From: Sphingobacterium sp. UBA7855
GTDB lineage: Bacteria; Bacteroidota; Bacteroidia; Sphingobacteriales; Sphingobacteriaceae
Assembly: GCA_002500745.1 (NCBI GenBank)
Contig: DLST01000007.1
Span: 127,786-191,785 of the forward strand
Direction of reading: 5' to 3'
DNA: 64,000 bases
The notes beneath the pieces are model-generated. The model saw only the letters and a list, made by a program, of their open reading frames with translations. It was not told the DNA's origin and ran no database searches. Numbering within the stretch: the first letter of the stretch is position 1; the number at the start of each line of letters is the position of its first letter. Shown piece by piece: positions 33,692 to 43,349 of this stretch. The position numbers were made by a program, and so were the translations under genes.

Positions 33692-34240
33692 TTATGCGTT
33701 TAATTTTGAGTAGACCACGGTATCGAGAAATTTGCCGTTATAAAATTCATTTTCTTTGAAATAAGCTTCTCTTACAAAACCGCATTTTTCGAGTACGGCG
33801 CGGGAAGCTATATTCTCCGGATCGACTAACGCTTCGATGGAATGAAGTCCCATCGCTTCAAAGCCGTAGTTGACTACCGCCGCAATTGCTTCGCTAACAT
33901 AGCCCTTCCCCTGAAACTCCGGAAGCAGCATATAGCCAATCTCTGCGCGATAATGCTCAGGCTTAATGTAATAGAAGCCTATTGTGCCAATCAGGGTAGG
34001 GTCACCCTTGATGCTGATCTTCCAATTGATCATTTTATTGCTGGCTATTTTCTCATCCGTCAGGCGAAGGAACTCGGCGATCTCGTCTGGCGAAGTTGCC
34101 ACAGGGCGCGGAATGTACTTCATGATCTGTTCGTCAGAACGCAAGCGGTAGAGCTGCGGTATATCCGTTGCATCTGCCCGTCTGAGGGTTAGCCTTTCGG
34201 TGTGTAGCGCAGGAAATGGGGAGAAATTCAGTGTTAACAT
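33692..34240 (-). CDS. RimJ/RimL-type GNAT acetyltransferase
   Basis: 182 residues. Typical start (LHTERLTLRRADATDIPQLYRL), the acetyl-CoA section EIGYMLLPEFQGKGYVSEAI with the Q-G-K-G pattern, and the family end with LEKCGFVREAYFKENEFYNG. Members acetylate ribosomal protein termini or small amines such as spermidine and antibiotics. The substrate is not readable here. It is a single gene, 115 bases after the efflux pump gene on the same strand. Confidence 0.9.
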   Translation of the reverse strand: MLTLNFSPFPALHTERLTLRRADATDIPQLYRLRSDEQIMKYIPRPVATSPDEIAEFLRLTDEKIASNKMINWKISIKGDPTLIGTIGFYYIKPEHYRAEIGYMLLPEFQGKGYVSEAIAAVVNYGFEAMGLHSIEALVDPENIASRAVLEKCGFVREAYFKENEFYNGKFLDTVVYSKLNA

Positions 34241-34355
34241 GGCTAGTTTATTATAATGTTGTGCTATGCTCTAATACTTTAGACGATAGCTGATTCAACT
34301 GCAATGATAATAAAAACAGTATTAAATCCAGCTGTTAATTTAAATTTTAAAATAA

Positions 34356-35807
34356 CTAAGCTGCCTTCTGGCCTTCTTTTTGTGAAGGCAAGCCCCTTAA
34401 ATTGCTGCCGTCACTCGGACTGATTTTGAAATACTCAATTAACGATAGCATCGATAAAACGGCTATTAACTGCAGCGCCAAACTAAAATCGCGCATCTGA
34501 TAAACCGTATCCTGGTAGTAACTGCTTGCCAGGTGCAGTGTTACTGCGCCCAGCGCGATACCCATACCGAGCGCCATTTGCTGCGCCGTATTGTACAGGG
34601 TATTGGCATTACTCATCTTTTCATTCGGTACGTCAGCGTAAGCCAACGTGTTGAGGCTCGTAAATTGAAGCGAGCGTGTCAGTCCGGAAAAAAAGAATAC
34701 GATGGCCACCAGCCAAATCGGTGTCTGTATGGATAGCAGCGAGAGCCCGGCAGTGACAAGCGTCAGGATAATACCATTGCCGATTAAGACTTTTCGGAAA
34801 TCATATTTCCGTGTGATCCACATGGCTACAGGCTTCATGCTCATACTGCCCAGCATGTTGGCCATGTAGAGCAGACCGGCATGGAATGGGCTCAGTCCAA
34901 AACCGAGCTGCAACATCAGGGGCAATATAAAGGGCGCCACATTGATCACCATCCGCGTGATCGAACCCGAATACACCGTAATCCGGAAGGTCTTTACTTT
35001 AAGGATACTGTAATCGATCAGCGGATATTTGATGCGTCTGGAGTGCCATACGGCGACGGCCATAAGCGCAAAACTTGCAACAATGGTCACAAGCGGTTTT
35101 GTATAATTGCCGTTGGCAGCACCGATCATTTCGGTCCCCAGCATAATGCCGGCAAGACCGATACCGCTGATAAAAAAGCCGACGATATCAAGTGGACGGC
35201 TACTTTCTGAATCCATCGCCGGGATAAATTGATGCACTGCCCACAGCGCAAATACGCCTACGGGTACATTGATAAAGAAAATCCAATGCCAGGTAAAATA
35301 GGTGGTGAAAAATCCGCCCAGTACAGGACCAATAATAGGGCCCAATAGTCCGGCCCAAGCAATATAACCGATCGCTTCAACCAGATCTTTCTTTTGGGTG
35401 TGCTTCAGTACAATGAGACGTCCCACAGGCACCATCAGTGCGCCGGCAGTACCTTGGCAGATGCGTGCCAGGACAAAGGCTGTTAAGCTGGTACTGAGCC
35501 CACAGGCGATCGACGACAGGATAAACCCTATAATCGCCATATTGAACACTTTTTTTGCGCCATAGCGGTCCGCGATCCAGCCACTGATCGGAATAAATAC
35601 AGCCAACATAACGGTATAAGACGTAATACCCGCGCTGAGGTGCACTACATTTGTCTCAAAATCATGAGCCATTTTGGGTAAGGCCGTGGATATCGCTGTG
35701 GTGTCGAGCATCTCCATAAGCAGCGTTCCCCCGACAATGAGCGATATGATGCGTGATTCTTTCTTCATTTTGCTCTTCTTCAATCCCGAACGGGAAATAT
35801 TTGCCAC
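34356..35807 (-). CDS. DHA2-family multidrug efflux transporter (MFS, 14 helices)
   Basis: 483 residues with 14 predicted membrane helices. Motif A is GWIADRYGAKKVF and the start MEMLDTTAISTALPKMA is the helix-1 signature of the DHA2 (QacA/EmrB) group. It exchanges cationic or amphipathic drugs for protons. A shorter start at the ATG for MKKESRII (position 35768) is also possible and looks more natural. It stands divergent to the sigma factor gene with 124 bases between. No TetR or MarR gene is beside it, so its regulation is not visible. Confidence 0.9.
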   Translation of the reverse strand: MANISRSGLKKSKMKKESRIISLIVGGTLLMEMLDTTAISTALPKMAHDFETNVVHLSAGITSYTVMLAVFIPISGWIADRYGAKKVFNMAIIGFILSSIACGLSTSLTAFVLARICQGTAGALMVPVGRLIVLKHTQKKDLVEAIGYIAWAGLLGPIIGPVLGGFFTTYFTWHWIFFINVPVGVFALWAVHQFIPAMDSESSRPLDIVGFFISGIGLAGIMLGTEMIGAANGNYTKPLVTIVASFALMAVAVWHSRRIKYPLIDYSILKVKTFRITVYSGSITRMVINVAPFILPLMLQLGFGLSPFHAGLLYMANMLGSMSMKPVAMWITRKYDFRKVLIGNGIILTLVTAGLSLLSIQTPIWLVAIVFFFSGLTRSLQFTSLNTLAYADVPNEKMSNANTLYNTAQQMALGMGIALGAVTLHLASSYYQDTVYQMRDFSLALQLIAVLSMLSLIEYFKISPSDGSNLRGLPSQKEGQKAA

Positions 35808-35931
35808 AAAAGTAAGCGTATCGCATCAAAGAAAAGTCATGTAAAGGCTATTTTTACCCGATAGTAATGGGGTTGCTTTCTCGCAGCAATCGGTTGGAAG
35901 GAATTTGAATTTTAGATTTTTTCAATGATTT

Positions 35932-36582
35932 TTGATATTTATTAAAAAAAGTTTAAATTTATGTCACTTTACTATTACTAATCTATCTGTAGACTTGAAA
36001 ACAATATCGATCACTAGTGAAGAGGATCTGTTACAGAAATTACGGCGTGGCGATAGGGAAGCATTTAAAGAACTTTACGATTTATACCACCGCCGTTTAA
36101 CCTTAAAGCTTGTTTACCTGCTCAAATCCGAGGAGTTAGCACAGGATGTGCTTCAGGATATTTTTGTGAAAATATGGGAAATCCGTGAAACCATAGACCC
36201 CAGCGGTAACTTCGGAGGCCTATTGTATAAAATGGCCGCTAATTTGTCGAAAAATGTTTTTCGTAAAAGCATCTATGATCAGCTCATGCGCAGCGAGTTT
36301 GCCAAAAACGACAGCTATTCACCTTTTGAGGATCTGGACGATGCATCCAACGCAAAGACCATTTTAAATATCGCCCTCGACAGGTTAACGCCTAGGCAAC
36401 GCGAGGTGTACTGCCTGCACAAGATTGAAGGGATGAGTTACCGCGAAATAAGCAAGCTGTTAAGCATCAGTGATTCGGCCATTAACCATCACATCCAGCA
36501 AGCCAATAAGCAGCTTAAAGAGCTGTTGAAAACAGATCGTTTATTAATCATGCTATTGATTTCCTTTTTTAATAGCTTTTAA
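35932..36582 (+). CDS. ECF sigma factor, FecI-like
   Basis: 216 residues from a TTG; region 2 (KLRRGDREAFKELYDLYHRR and QDVLQDIFVKIWEIRE) and region 4 (RLTPRQREVYCLHKIEGMSY, then REISKLLSISDSAINHHIQQANK) are both clear. A second TTG at 35995 (TTG AAA ACA ATA) would give a start of the usual length for the family and lies closer to region 2, so the true start is uncertain. It forms a signalling unit with the FecR-like gene downstream and the STN-bearing SusC. When the transporter is loaded, the anti-sigma factor would release this factor to transcribe the operon from 38 kb on. Confidence 0.88.
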   Translation: MIFIKKSLNLCHFTITNLSVDLKTISITSEEDLLQKLRRGDREAFKELYDLYHRRLTLKLVYLLKSEELAQDVLQDIFVKIWEIRETIDPSGNFGGLLYKMAANLSKNVFRKSIYDQLMRSEFAKNDSYSPFEDLDDASNAKTILNIALDRLTPRQREVYCLHKIEGMSYREISKLLSISDSAINHHIQQANKQLKELLKTDRLLIMLLISFFNSF

Positions 36583-36797
36583 TGTTGTAAACCTAAGTTT
36601 TTGCGGATGATAACGTTATAATTATCTATAATGTGGAGCTCTGTTAATCTTTTATAGCGCTAAAAACCCTCAACTTTACGTTTTCTTTTAATTTTTTTAA
36701 AATATTTTCATTTCGGGGTGCTATTTTTCCTTTTTGGCGTGTATTCATTGTATAAGGGCCCCGGAATATGGGGCTTAAAATAACAAGAACACCAAAA

Positions 36798-37943
36798 ATG
36801 AGAAACCTATTTCTGAAATATCTTAACAATACAATCAGTGCAGACGAACTAAAGACCCTCTGCCACTATTGTCAGTTAGATGAAAATGATGCAGAAATTG
36901 ATGTCCTTATCAAGGAATATTTCCAAACGGAATCTTCTGCGGATGATGCAGTAGTCTACCGCAATTTGGAAAAACAACGCGAGGACTCCTGGGAAAGCAT
37001 AGAAAAACGGCTGAAAGTCGACCGGGCACCAAAGCGGCTGACGCGTTCCTTCACGTTTAAATTGAGTATTGCCGCCAGCGTATTGATTTTGGGTTCTTTT
37101 TCTTTTTACATGATCGGCCGGCTAAAACCGGACAAAACACAAGTAATCGAACTGCAGGACCTGCAGTCGAATCGGCAGCAGGCAAAACTTATTGTTTCGG
37201 ATGGCACCGTTTACGATTTGAATGGAAAAAATCACGAGGTGATTTCCGATGAGAGCGGTATACGCTATAAAAATGGGGATACGCTTGCCAAGGTAACTTC
37301 AAGCAAATTGGTGACGTTATTGACGCCTAGAGGCGGGAACTATACGCTGACACTGGAAGATGGTACGCGTGTATGGTTAAACGCGCAGTCGTCCTTAAGA
37401 TACCCTATATCCTTCAATGGTGTAAAGGAACGCGTCGTCGAACTGCAGGGTGAAGCTTATTTTGAAGTTGCCCACAATAGCAAACAGCCCTTTATCGTCA
37501 ATACCGCCATACAGAAAGTAAAGGTGCTGGGCACATCGTTTAACATCAACGCCTACGCAAATGAAAATAGGACCATTACGACCTTAGTAACTGGGCGTGT
37601 TCAAATCAACGATAAATCGGATCGTAAATTACAGGTGTTGGCCCCGCTGCAGCAAGCGAGCAACAACGGCACATCGGTAGCGGTGGAAGATGTGGATACT
37701 GATCTTTACACGGCATGGAAAGAAGGTACGTTCAGGTTCCGGTCAACCTCTTTGCCCGTTGCACTGCGGCAGATTGAGCGTTGGTACGATCTGGAAATTG
37801 ATTATAAAGATATCCCCGAAAATATTAAAATACATGCTTCGATTTCTCGGGATAGCAATCTGTCAACCGTATTACATGCATTGGAAAAAATTACAGGTTT
37901 AAAGTTTAATGTAAAGGGAAGGAGTGTGCATATGATGAAATAA
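36798..37943 (+). CDS. FecR-like anti-sigma factor
   Basis: About 381 residues from ATG 36798; the longer reading from 36768 adds ten residues and is less likely. A cytoplasmic N-terminal domain (about 1-85, LFLKYLNNTISADELKTL) is followed by one membrane helix (about 86-110, LSIAASVLILGSFSFYMIG) and a periplasmic FecR domain (LLTPRGGNYTLTLEDGTRVWLNAQSSLRYP, in pieces, and FNVKGRSVHMMK at the end). The C-terminal STN-like part (SLPVALRQIERWYDLEIDY) contacts the SusC protein. It passes the signal from the transporter to the sigma factor. Confidence 0.9.
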   Translation: MRNLFLKYLNNTISADELKTLCHYCQLDENDAEIDVLIKEYFQTESSADDAVVYRNLEKQREDSWESIEKRLKVDRAPKRLTRSFTFKLSIAASVLILGSFSFYMIGRLKPDKTQVIELQDLQSNRQQAKLIVSDGTVYDLNGKNHEVISDESGIRYKNGDTLAKVTSSKLVTLLTPRGGNYTLTLEDGTRVWLNAQSSLRYPISFNGVKERVVELQGEAYFEVAHNSKQPFIVNTAIQKVKVLGTSFNINAYANENRTITTLVTGRVQINDKSDRKLQVLAPLQQASNNGTSVAVEDVDTDLYTAWKEGTFRFRSTSLPVALRQIERWYDLEIDYKDIPENIKIHASISRDSNLSTVLHALEKITGLKFNVKGRSVHMMK

Positions 37944-38068
37944 AGGACTGTACATTTTTGAATCGGTTCTTGTAAAAAATTGTTGATGGTGTGGGGACAC
38001 CACCAACATATAGATCCGATATCTGACGATATTGAAACAACTATCAAAAATCTAATCATTACAAAATT

Positions 38069-41000
38069 ATGAATTATTTCCTTTTCCACAAGGGTAAGGG
38101 GAGCTGTGTATTGCCTCGGAGGTATGATCAACTAGCCATTCCATATACATTTCCAAGATTTATCACGAAAACACTGTTTATATTCATCTTATTGATGAGC
38201 GGGCTATGCGCATCATATGCGCAGACGGTGTCGCTCAATTTAAAAAATGCCTCATTTGTAGTGGCTACAGAAACGATCAGTAAACAGACAAGATATGATT
38301 TCTCTTATAATGATCAGATCTTGAAAAAAGCAAAGCCGGTCACCTTAAAGGTCGTCAACGAACCTTTGCAGGATGTCTTAAAAAAACTATTCGCGCAGCA
38401 GCCCTTAAGTTATGAGATCAAAGACCGGATGATCATTATTTTTGACAAAATTCCAACTGTTCCAAAGCGCAGTGGGTCCGTCTTATCGGTCACGCCGATC
38501 AACGGTCGGGTAACCAATGAATCGGGCAATCCATTGGTTGGAGCCACCATCAAAGTCAAGAATGAGGCGTTTTCTACACGAACGGATAAGTCTGGCAACT
38601 TTGTGATTCCGGCCGAATATGTCAACGCTATACTGGAAATACATCATCTGGGCTATGCCAAGCTGGAAGTGAATGCGCAACGCGCCCGAACGGTGGCGTT
38701 GCAAATGACGGCCGCCAAGTTGGATGAAGTGAACGTTGTGGTCAATACGGGTTATCAAAAAATTGATAAACGGCACCTCACCAGTGCGGTGACAACGCTA
38801 AAAATGGATGATATTCTTACGCCGGGCGTCAATACCATTGACAAGCTGCTGGAAGGAAGGGTACCCGGTTTGGTCCTTATGCAAAACTCGGGTCAGGTGG
38901 GGGCCGCACCGAAATTGAGAATACGCGGAACATCAACAATCTTGGGCAATAGGGAGCCCTTGTGGGTGCTCGACGGTATAGTATTGACAGATCCCGTCAA
39001 TGTGGACCCCCAGCAGATCAATGACCTCGATTTTGTTAACTTACTCGGAAATGCGATTGCAGGTTTGAATCCGGAGGATATCGAACAGATTGATGTCCTT
39101 AAAGATGCATCCGCTACAGCATTGTATGGCGCCAAGGCAGGTAATGGTGTTATTGTCATTACCACAAAGAAGGGAAAGCCCGGAAAACCGACCATTAGCT
39201 ATTCAACTGCTGCGACCTATACCAGAAGGCCGCGCTATTCAGACCGAAATATGTATATGATGAACTCGCAGGAGCGCATGGATGTGTCTCGAGAGATGAT
39301 TGACCGTGGTATGCACTATAACAATGTAACCCAATGGGCAGGCTATGAAAAAGCGCTTCAGGATTATTATAAAGGTTATATTGATTATGCGGAGTTTAAA
39401 CAGCAGAGTGATTATTATGCCAATATCAATACAGATTGGCTTGGTCTGCTGACCAATGATGCTTATTCACACAATCATACGCTAAGTCTCTCCGGAGGAG
39501 CGCAGGATGTGAGATATTATTCATCCATCGGCTATCTGGACGAACGCGGCGTTATTAAAGGCGAGGGTGCAAAACGTTACTCGGCGATGATGAACCTCAC
39601 GGCGGATTATAAAAAGTTCATGGCGCAGATTTCTTTTAATGGAAATTATTCAAAAAGGAACTATTCACCCACGGACTTAGGGGTAATGAACTATGCGTAT
39701 AATACAAGCCGAACGGTGCCAGCCTATAATCCGGACGGAAGCCTGTTCTTTTATCCACGGACCGATGGCTCTTTGATCTATAACTACAATATACTGAAAG
39801 AACAGGAAAATAGCGGCGATGCGACCGACCTCATGGCAGCCAACATCAAGGCTTTCCTAAAGTACAAGATGTTACGTGGGCTGGATGTAGAAGGAACATT
39901 TGCCTATGGTATCAGCAGCAATAACAGGGAGCTATATTATACCAAAGACACGTACTATATCCATAAACTGCGCGCTGATCGATCTTTTCGTAATGACCTG
40001 AGCCCTGTTGGTGGCGAGCTGCAGCGCAGCGAGTCGCGCAACCATAACTATACGGCTCGCCTGCAGGCCAATTATGTCACATCGTTGGGAGCGGAAAAAA
40101 AACATCTCGTATCCGCGACGGCTGGTATAGAGGTAAAGTCCAATGAATACAATGAATTTGATATCACCCGGAGAGGATATTTTAAGGAGATGGGCGGATA
40201 TTTTGATATTGTACCTACAGAGTATACCGCTTATTATCAGCGATGGATGACCACAAAACCAGCATTGGGCTACTACGGTAGGCAGTTGACCAATGAGCTA
40301 GCTTGGTATGGCACTGCAGGATACTCCTGGAACGACCGCTATATCTTCAATGTGCATGTCCGCGGTGAACAGTCGAACCTATTCGGAAGACGGTCTAACA
40401 ACAAATTTATGCCCATATGGGCGCTTTCCGGAAGGTGGAACATGAAACAAGATCTGCTCAGTAAGGTCGAGTGGGTCAATGATCTTGCCATGAAGGCCTC
40501 CTGGGGATGGCAGGGCAATATGCTCCCGGGGCAGTCTGCTTACATGATCATCCGGCAGTCTTTAAATACCGATCCCTATTACAATTCGACATTTTCCAAT
40601 ATTGTAAATTATCCAAATCCTGATTTGAAATGGGAGCGTACCTCGTCGTCCAATGTCGGTGTGGATTTCGCCCTTTTTGGAAATAAAGTAAAGGGTACGC
40701 TATCCTATTTTTACAAGAAAACGAAAGATGCATTCTTGAATAAAACAGTATCGGAGATCAACGGATTACAGTCTTATGTCATCAATAGTGGTACCCTCGA
40801 AAATAAAGGGGTCGAGGTGGCATTGAGCATAACGGCTATCGACAAAGCTGGCCTCGACAAGTCGCGCCGCGGTTTTGTGTGGCGGTTTGACCCACAGTTG
40901 GGGCAGGTGCTCAACAAGGTACTAAACCGGGCCATAAACAACCGGAATAATGTGCTCATCGACAATCTGACTTATAATAATTTTCTGAATGGAAGTGTGC

Positions 41001-41743
41001 AACTGGCGGGTAAGCCCATCAATACATTTTACTCCTATAAGTTCAAAGGGCTGAGTGCTGTGGATGGATCCCCAATTTTCTATGGAACGGAAGCTGAACA
41101 GGCCGCTGCGTACCAGGAGAAATACTCCCAAATGGAAAAAGAAGATGTATACCTCGAAGTATTGGATGAGTCGGGGCGTCGTGAACCGTTTATACAGGGA
41201 GGACTATCGAATTACTTTGGCTGGCGCAACTTTGGATTCTCGTTCAATCTGAGCTATTCCTTAGGAAACAAAATCCGTTTAATGAAAATTGCTTCGGGCT
41301 ATGCATCCACCAATGTCTATCCGCAACAGAACATGCGTAAAGAGTTTGTCAGAAGGTGGCGCCAACCGGGTGACGAAGCCTATACCGATATCCCTGGCCT
41401 GCAGGCTTCCAACAACATCAACATGTCTTGGTGGCAAATGTATCCAGCAACTGAATATAATCTAGGCGGCAGTGCTTATGAAATGTATGATAACTCGGAT
41501 GTACGCCTGGTAAGCGCAGATCATCTGAAGCTGCAGTCGGCCTCGTTGCGATACAATTTTGCGGAGAAACTGACCAAAAAACTCGGTCTGAGCGCTGCTT
41601 ATGTCAGTATTACCGGCACCAATCTGTTTATGCTCAGCAGTAAAAAACTCAAAGGCCAAGATCCGACACAGTCTGGTTCTACACCCAATATTAATCTTTC
41701 AGTAAGGCCTACCTTTTCGGGAAGCCTTAATGTATCCTTTTAA
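38069..41743 (+). CDS. SusC/RagA-type transporter with STN signalling domain
   Basis: 1224 residues. After the signal peptide (about 35-52), an STN domain (about 54-126: VSLNLKNASFVVATETISKQ, QDVLKKLF, and IKDRMIIIF) is followed by a carboxypeptidase-D-like domain (144-213), the TonB-box zone (about 218-229, DEVNVVVNTGYQ), the plug (about 230-370, with RIRGTSTILGNREPLWVLDG and DASATALYGAKAGNGVIVI) and the barrel. The STN domain links it to the FecR-like protein just upstream. The SusD gene follows after the stop codon directly. It imports a substrate bound by that lipoprotein. The Sus operon also holds thiol-redox proteins, a peptidase-like protein and a serine protease, so peptides or proteins are the likely substrate. 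Confidence 0.95.
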   Translation: MNYFLFHKGKGSCVLPRRYDQLAIPYTFPRFITKTLFIFILLMSGLCASYAQTVSLNLKNASFVVATETISKQTRYDFSYNDQILKKAKPVTLKVVNEPLQDVLKKLFAQQPLSYEIKDRMIIIFDKIPTVPKRSGSVLSVTPINGRVTNESGNPLVGATIKVKNEAFSTRTDKSGNFVIPAEYVNAILEIHHLGYAKLEVNAQRARTVALQMTAAKLDEVNVVVNTGYQKIDKRHLTSAVTTLKMDDILTPGVNTIDKLLEGRVPGLVLMQNSGQVGAAPKLRIRGTSTILGNREPLWVLDGIVLTDPVNVDPQQINDLDFVNLLGNAIAGLNPEDIEQIDVLKDASATALYGAKAGNGVIVITTKKGKPGKPTISYSTAATYTRRPRYSDRNMYMMNSQERMDVSREMIDRGMHYNNVTQWAGYEKALQDYYKGYIDYAEFKQQSDYYANINTDWLGLLTNDAYSHNHTLSLSGGAQDVRYYSSIGYLDERGVIKGEGAKRYSAMMNLTADYKKFMAQISFNGNYSKRNYSPTDLGVMNYAYNTSRTVPAYNPDGSLFFYPRTDGSLIYNYNILKEQENSGDATDLMAANIKAFLKYKMLRGLDVEGTFAYGISSNNRELYYTKDTYYIHKLRADRSFRNDLSPVGGELQRSESRNHNYTARLQANYVTSLGAEKKHLVSATAGIEVKSNEYNEFDITRRGYFKEMGGYFDIVPTEYTAYYQRWMTTKPALGYYGRQLTNELAWYGTAGYSWNDRYIFNVHVRGEQSNLFGRRSNNKFMPIWALSGRWNMKQDLLSKVEWVNDLAMKASWGWQGNMLPGQSAYMIIRQSLNTDPYYNSTFSNIVNYPNPDLKWERTSSSNVGVDFALFGNKVKGTLSYFYKKTKDAFLNKTVSEINGLQSYVINSGTLENKGVEVALSITAIDKAGLDKSRRGFVWRFDPQLGQVLNKVLNRAINNRNNVLIDNLTYNNFLNGSVQLAGKPINTFYSYKFKGLSAVDGSPIFYGTEAEQAAAYQEKYSQMEKEDVYLEVLDESGRREPFIQGGLSNYFGWRNFGFSFNLSYSLGNKIRLMKIASGYASTNVYPQQNMRKEFVRRWRQPGDEAYTDIPGLQASNNINMSWWQMYPATEYNLGGSAYEMYDNSDVRLVSADHLKLQSASLRYNFAEKLTKKLGLSAAYVSITGTNLFMLSSKKLKGQDPTQSGSTPNINLSVRPTFSGSLNVSF

Positions 41744-41755
41744 ATGGAGTCTATT

Positions 41756-43339
41756 ATGAAATTTATGTATTTGATTTTACCATTGGTTTGCCTCACAGCT
41801 TCATGTGGCAAATTCTTGGAAGAGTACTCAACAGATCAGAAATATGTCGAAACCACAGCAGATCTTAAGAGTCTGATGATCGGCGAGGCCTATATCAATA
41901 AACTGACATTTTCGATCTATGATCAGGCAACCATGGGAACATTAACCGCAGAAACGGGCATTACGGCGCCTTGGTTACATGTAATGGATGATGACAGTGA
42001 ACCTTTTTTAGTCGATTATGTGGCGACCGATCAATTGACGCCATTTTATATGTTATCGGGTTTTCACAATTGGAGTCAGGAACCTGCACGCAGTATCCTT
42101 AACATGGAATGGACAGACGTGTTTTGGCGAAAGATCTACAAACGTATCGGTGCGCTGAATGCCATTCTCTTTCAGGCGGCAAGCCTAGCGGAAAAGACGC
42201 CCGGTGATGATGAACTGAAGCACCTGCGCGGTGAAGCTTATTTTCTGCGGGCTTATTATTATTTCCTGTTGCAAAATACGTATGGTTCACCGTATCGCAA
42301 GTCCACCGCTGCTGCAGACGAAGGGGTGCCCCTAAAGGTCAGTGAAAAGGTAGAAGACCATTATTTTAAACGCGATAAGAATGAAGCGATTTATAAACAG
42401 ATGGTAGCAGATCTCGAACAAGCTGCAAACTACCTCAGCAATTATAATCCTGTTTCCAAATTACAGGTGGGCATTGCGGCTGTTAAAATCTTACAGAGCA
42501 GGGTGTATCTTTATATGGAAGAGTACGATAAGGTCGTGGCTTCGCTGGATGGCTTCGAATCGTTGGGATATGCGGTGTCTGACCTAAACCAATATGTGCA
42601 AAATTCCAGTTTTAGCGCCCGCAGTTCCAGTGAGACGGTGTTTACCATGGGTACAAATATGATTCCTACGGTTTTTTTAAACGATTCGATGGGTGCGTAT
42701 GGCGGCAATGACCGCCGTGCATCGGCCTTCAAAAGTTCAGATAACCTGATGGAAACCTATGCGCAGGAGGATTTAAGACCAGCAGCTTTCTTTATGCGTT
42801 CGACAAAGAACAAAGCCTGGTTACCGGCCAAATACCGTACATGGAAAACCTATAATGATCCTGAACAGGTGTCTTGTCTTTTTTCTTTCCGGGCCGCTGA
42901 GGTTTTATTGAACCGGGCCGAGGCGATGGCCATGCTTGGCTCAGACGTACAGGCACGAAATGAGCTGCAGACGCTTCGTCAAAAGCGCTTAAAAAATGCA
43001 ACGGCCGAAGCAATACCGCAGGCAAACGCCGCGCTGGTCGATTTTATTAGGCAGGAACGCCGCCGTGAGCTGTGTTTTGAAGGCCACCGTTGGTTCGACC
43101 TGAGACGATATGCAGTCAACTCCAGGTATCCGCTGCCAGCTTCATTTACCATTAAACACCCGGCATACAATTACGATGCGCAATCCAATGCGTATACACG
43201 CGCAGGGTATTATGTGCTCCAAGGTGTTCAGCAGGATGCTCCTTGTTGGCAGGTGCCTATACCGAATTATGCTATAGAGTTTAACCGGGGTGAGCTAACG
43301 AATCCTGTGCGTCCGGTACGTGCTGTTCAACCCTTGTAA
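41756..43339 (+). CDS. SusD/RagB-type lipoprotein
   Basis: About 527 residues from ATG 41756 (MKFMYLILPL). An upstream ATG at 41744 would touch the SusC stop codon (TAAATG), but GGAG lies at 41748-41751, 4 bases after it and 5 bases before 41756, so the second ATG is preferred. Lipobox LTASCG puts the acylated residue at Cys17. Conserved SusD blocks are seen (HLRGEAYFLRAYYYFLLQNTYG, in two pieces, and RQERRRELCFEGHRWFDLRRY). It captures the substrate on the cell surface for the transporter upstream. The gene overlaps or abuts its neighbours, so it belongs to the same transcript. Confidence 0.93.
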   Translation: MKFMYLILPLVCLTASCGKFLEEYSTDQKYVETTADLKSLMIGEAYINKLTFSIYDQATMGTLTAETGITAPWLHVMDDDSEPFLVDYVATDQLTPFYMLSGFHNWSQEPARSILNMEWTDVFWRKIYKRIGALNAILFQAASLAEKTPGDDELKHLRGEAYFLRAYYYFLLQNTYGSPYRKSTAAADEGVPLKVSEKVEDHYFKRDKNEAIYKQMVADLEQAANYLSNYNPVSKLQVGIAAVKILQSRVYLYMEEYDKVVASLDGFESLGYAVSDLNQYVQNSSFSARSSSETVFTMGTNMIPTVFLNDSMGAYGGNDRRASAFKSSDNLMETYAQEDLRPAAFFMRSTKNKAWLPAKYRTWKTYNDPEQVSCLFSFRAAEVLLNRAEAMAMLGSDVQARNELQTLRQKRLKNATAEAIPQANAALVDFIRQERRRELCFEGHRWFDLRRYAVNSRYPLPASFTIKHPAYNYDAQSNAYTRAGYYVLQGVQQDAPCWQVPIPNYAIEFNRGELTNPVRPVRAVQPL

Positions 43340-43349
43340 TTCCGTCTTT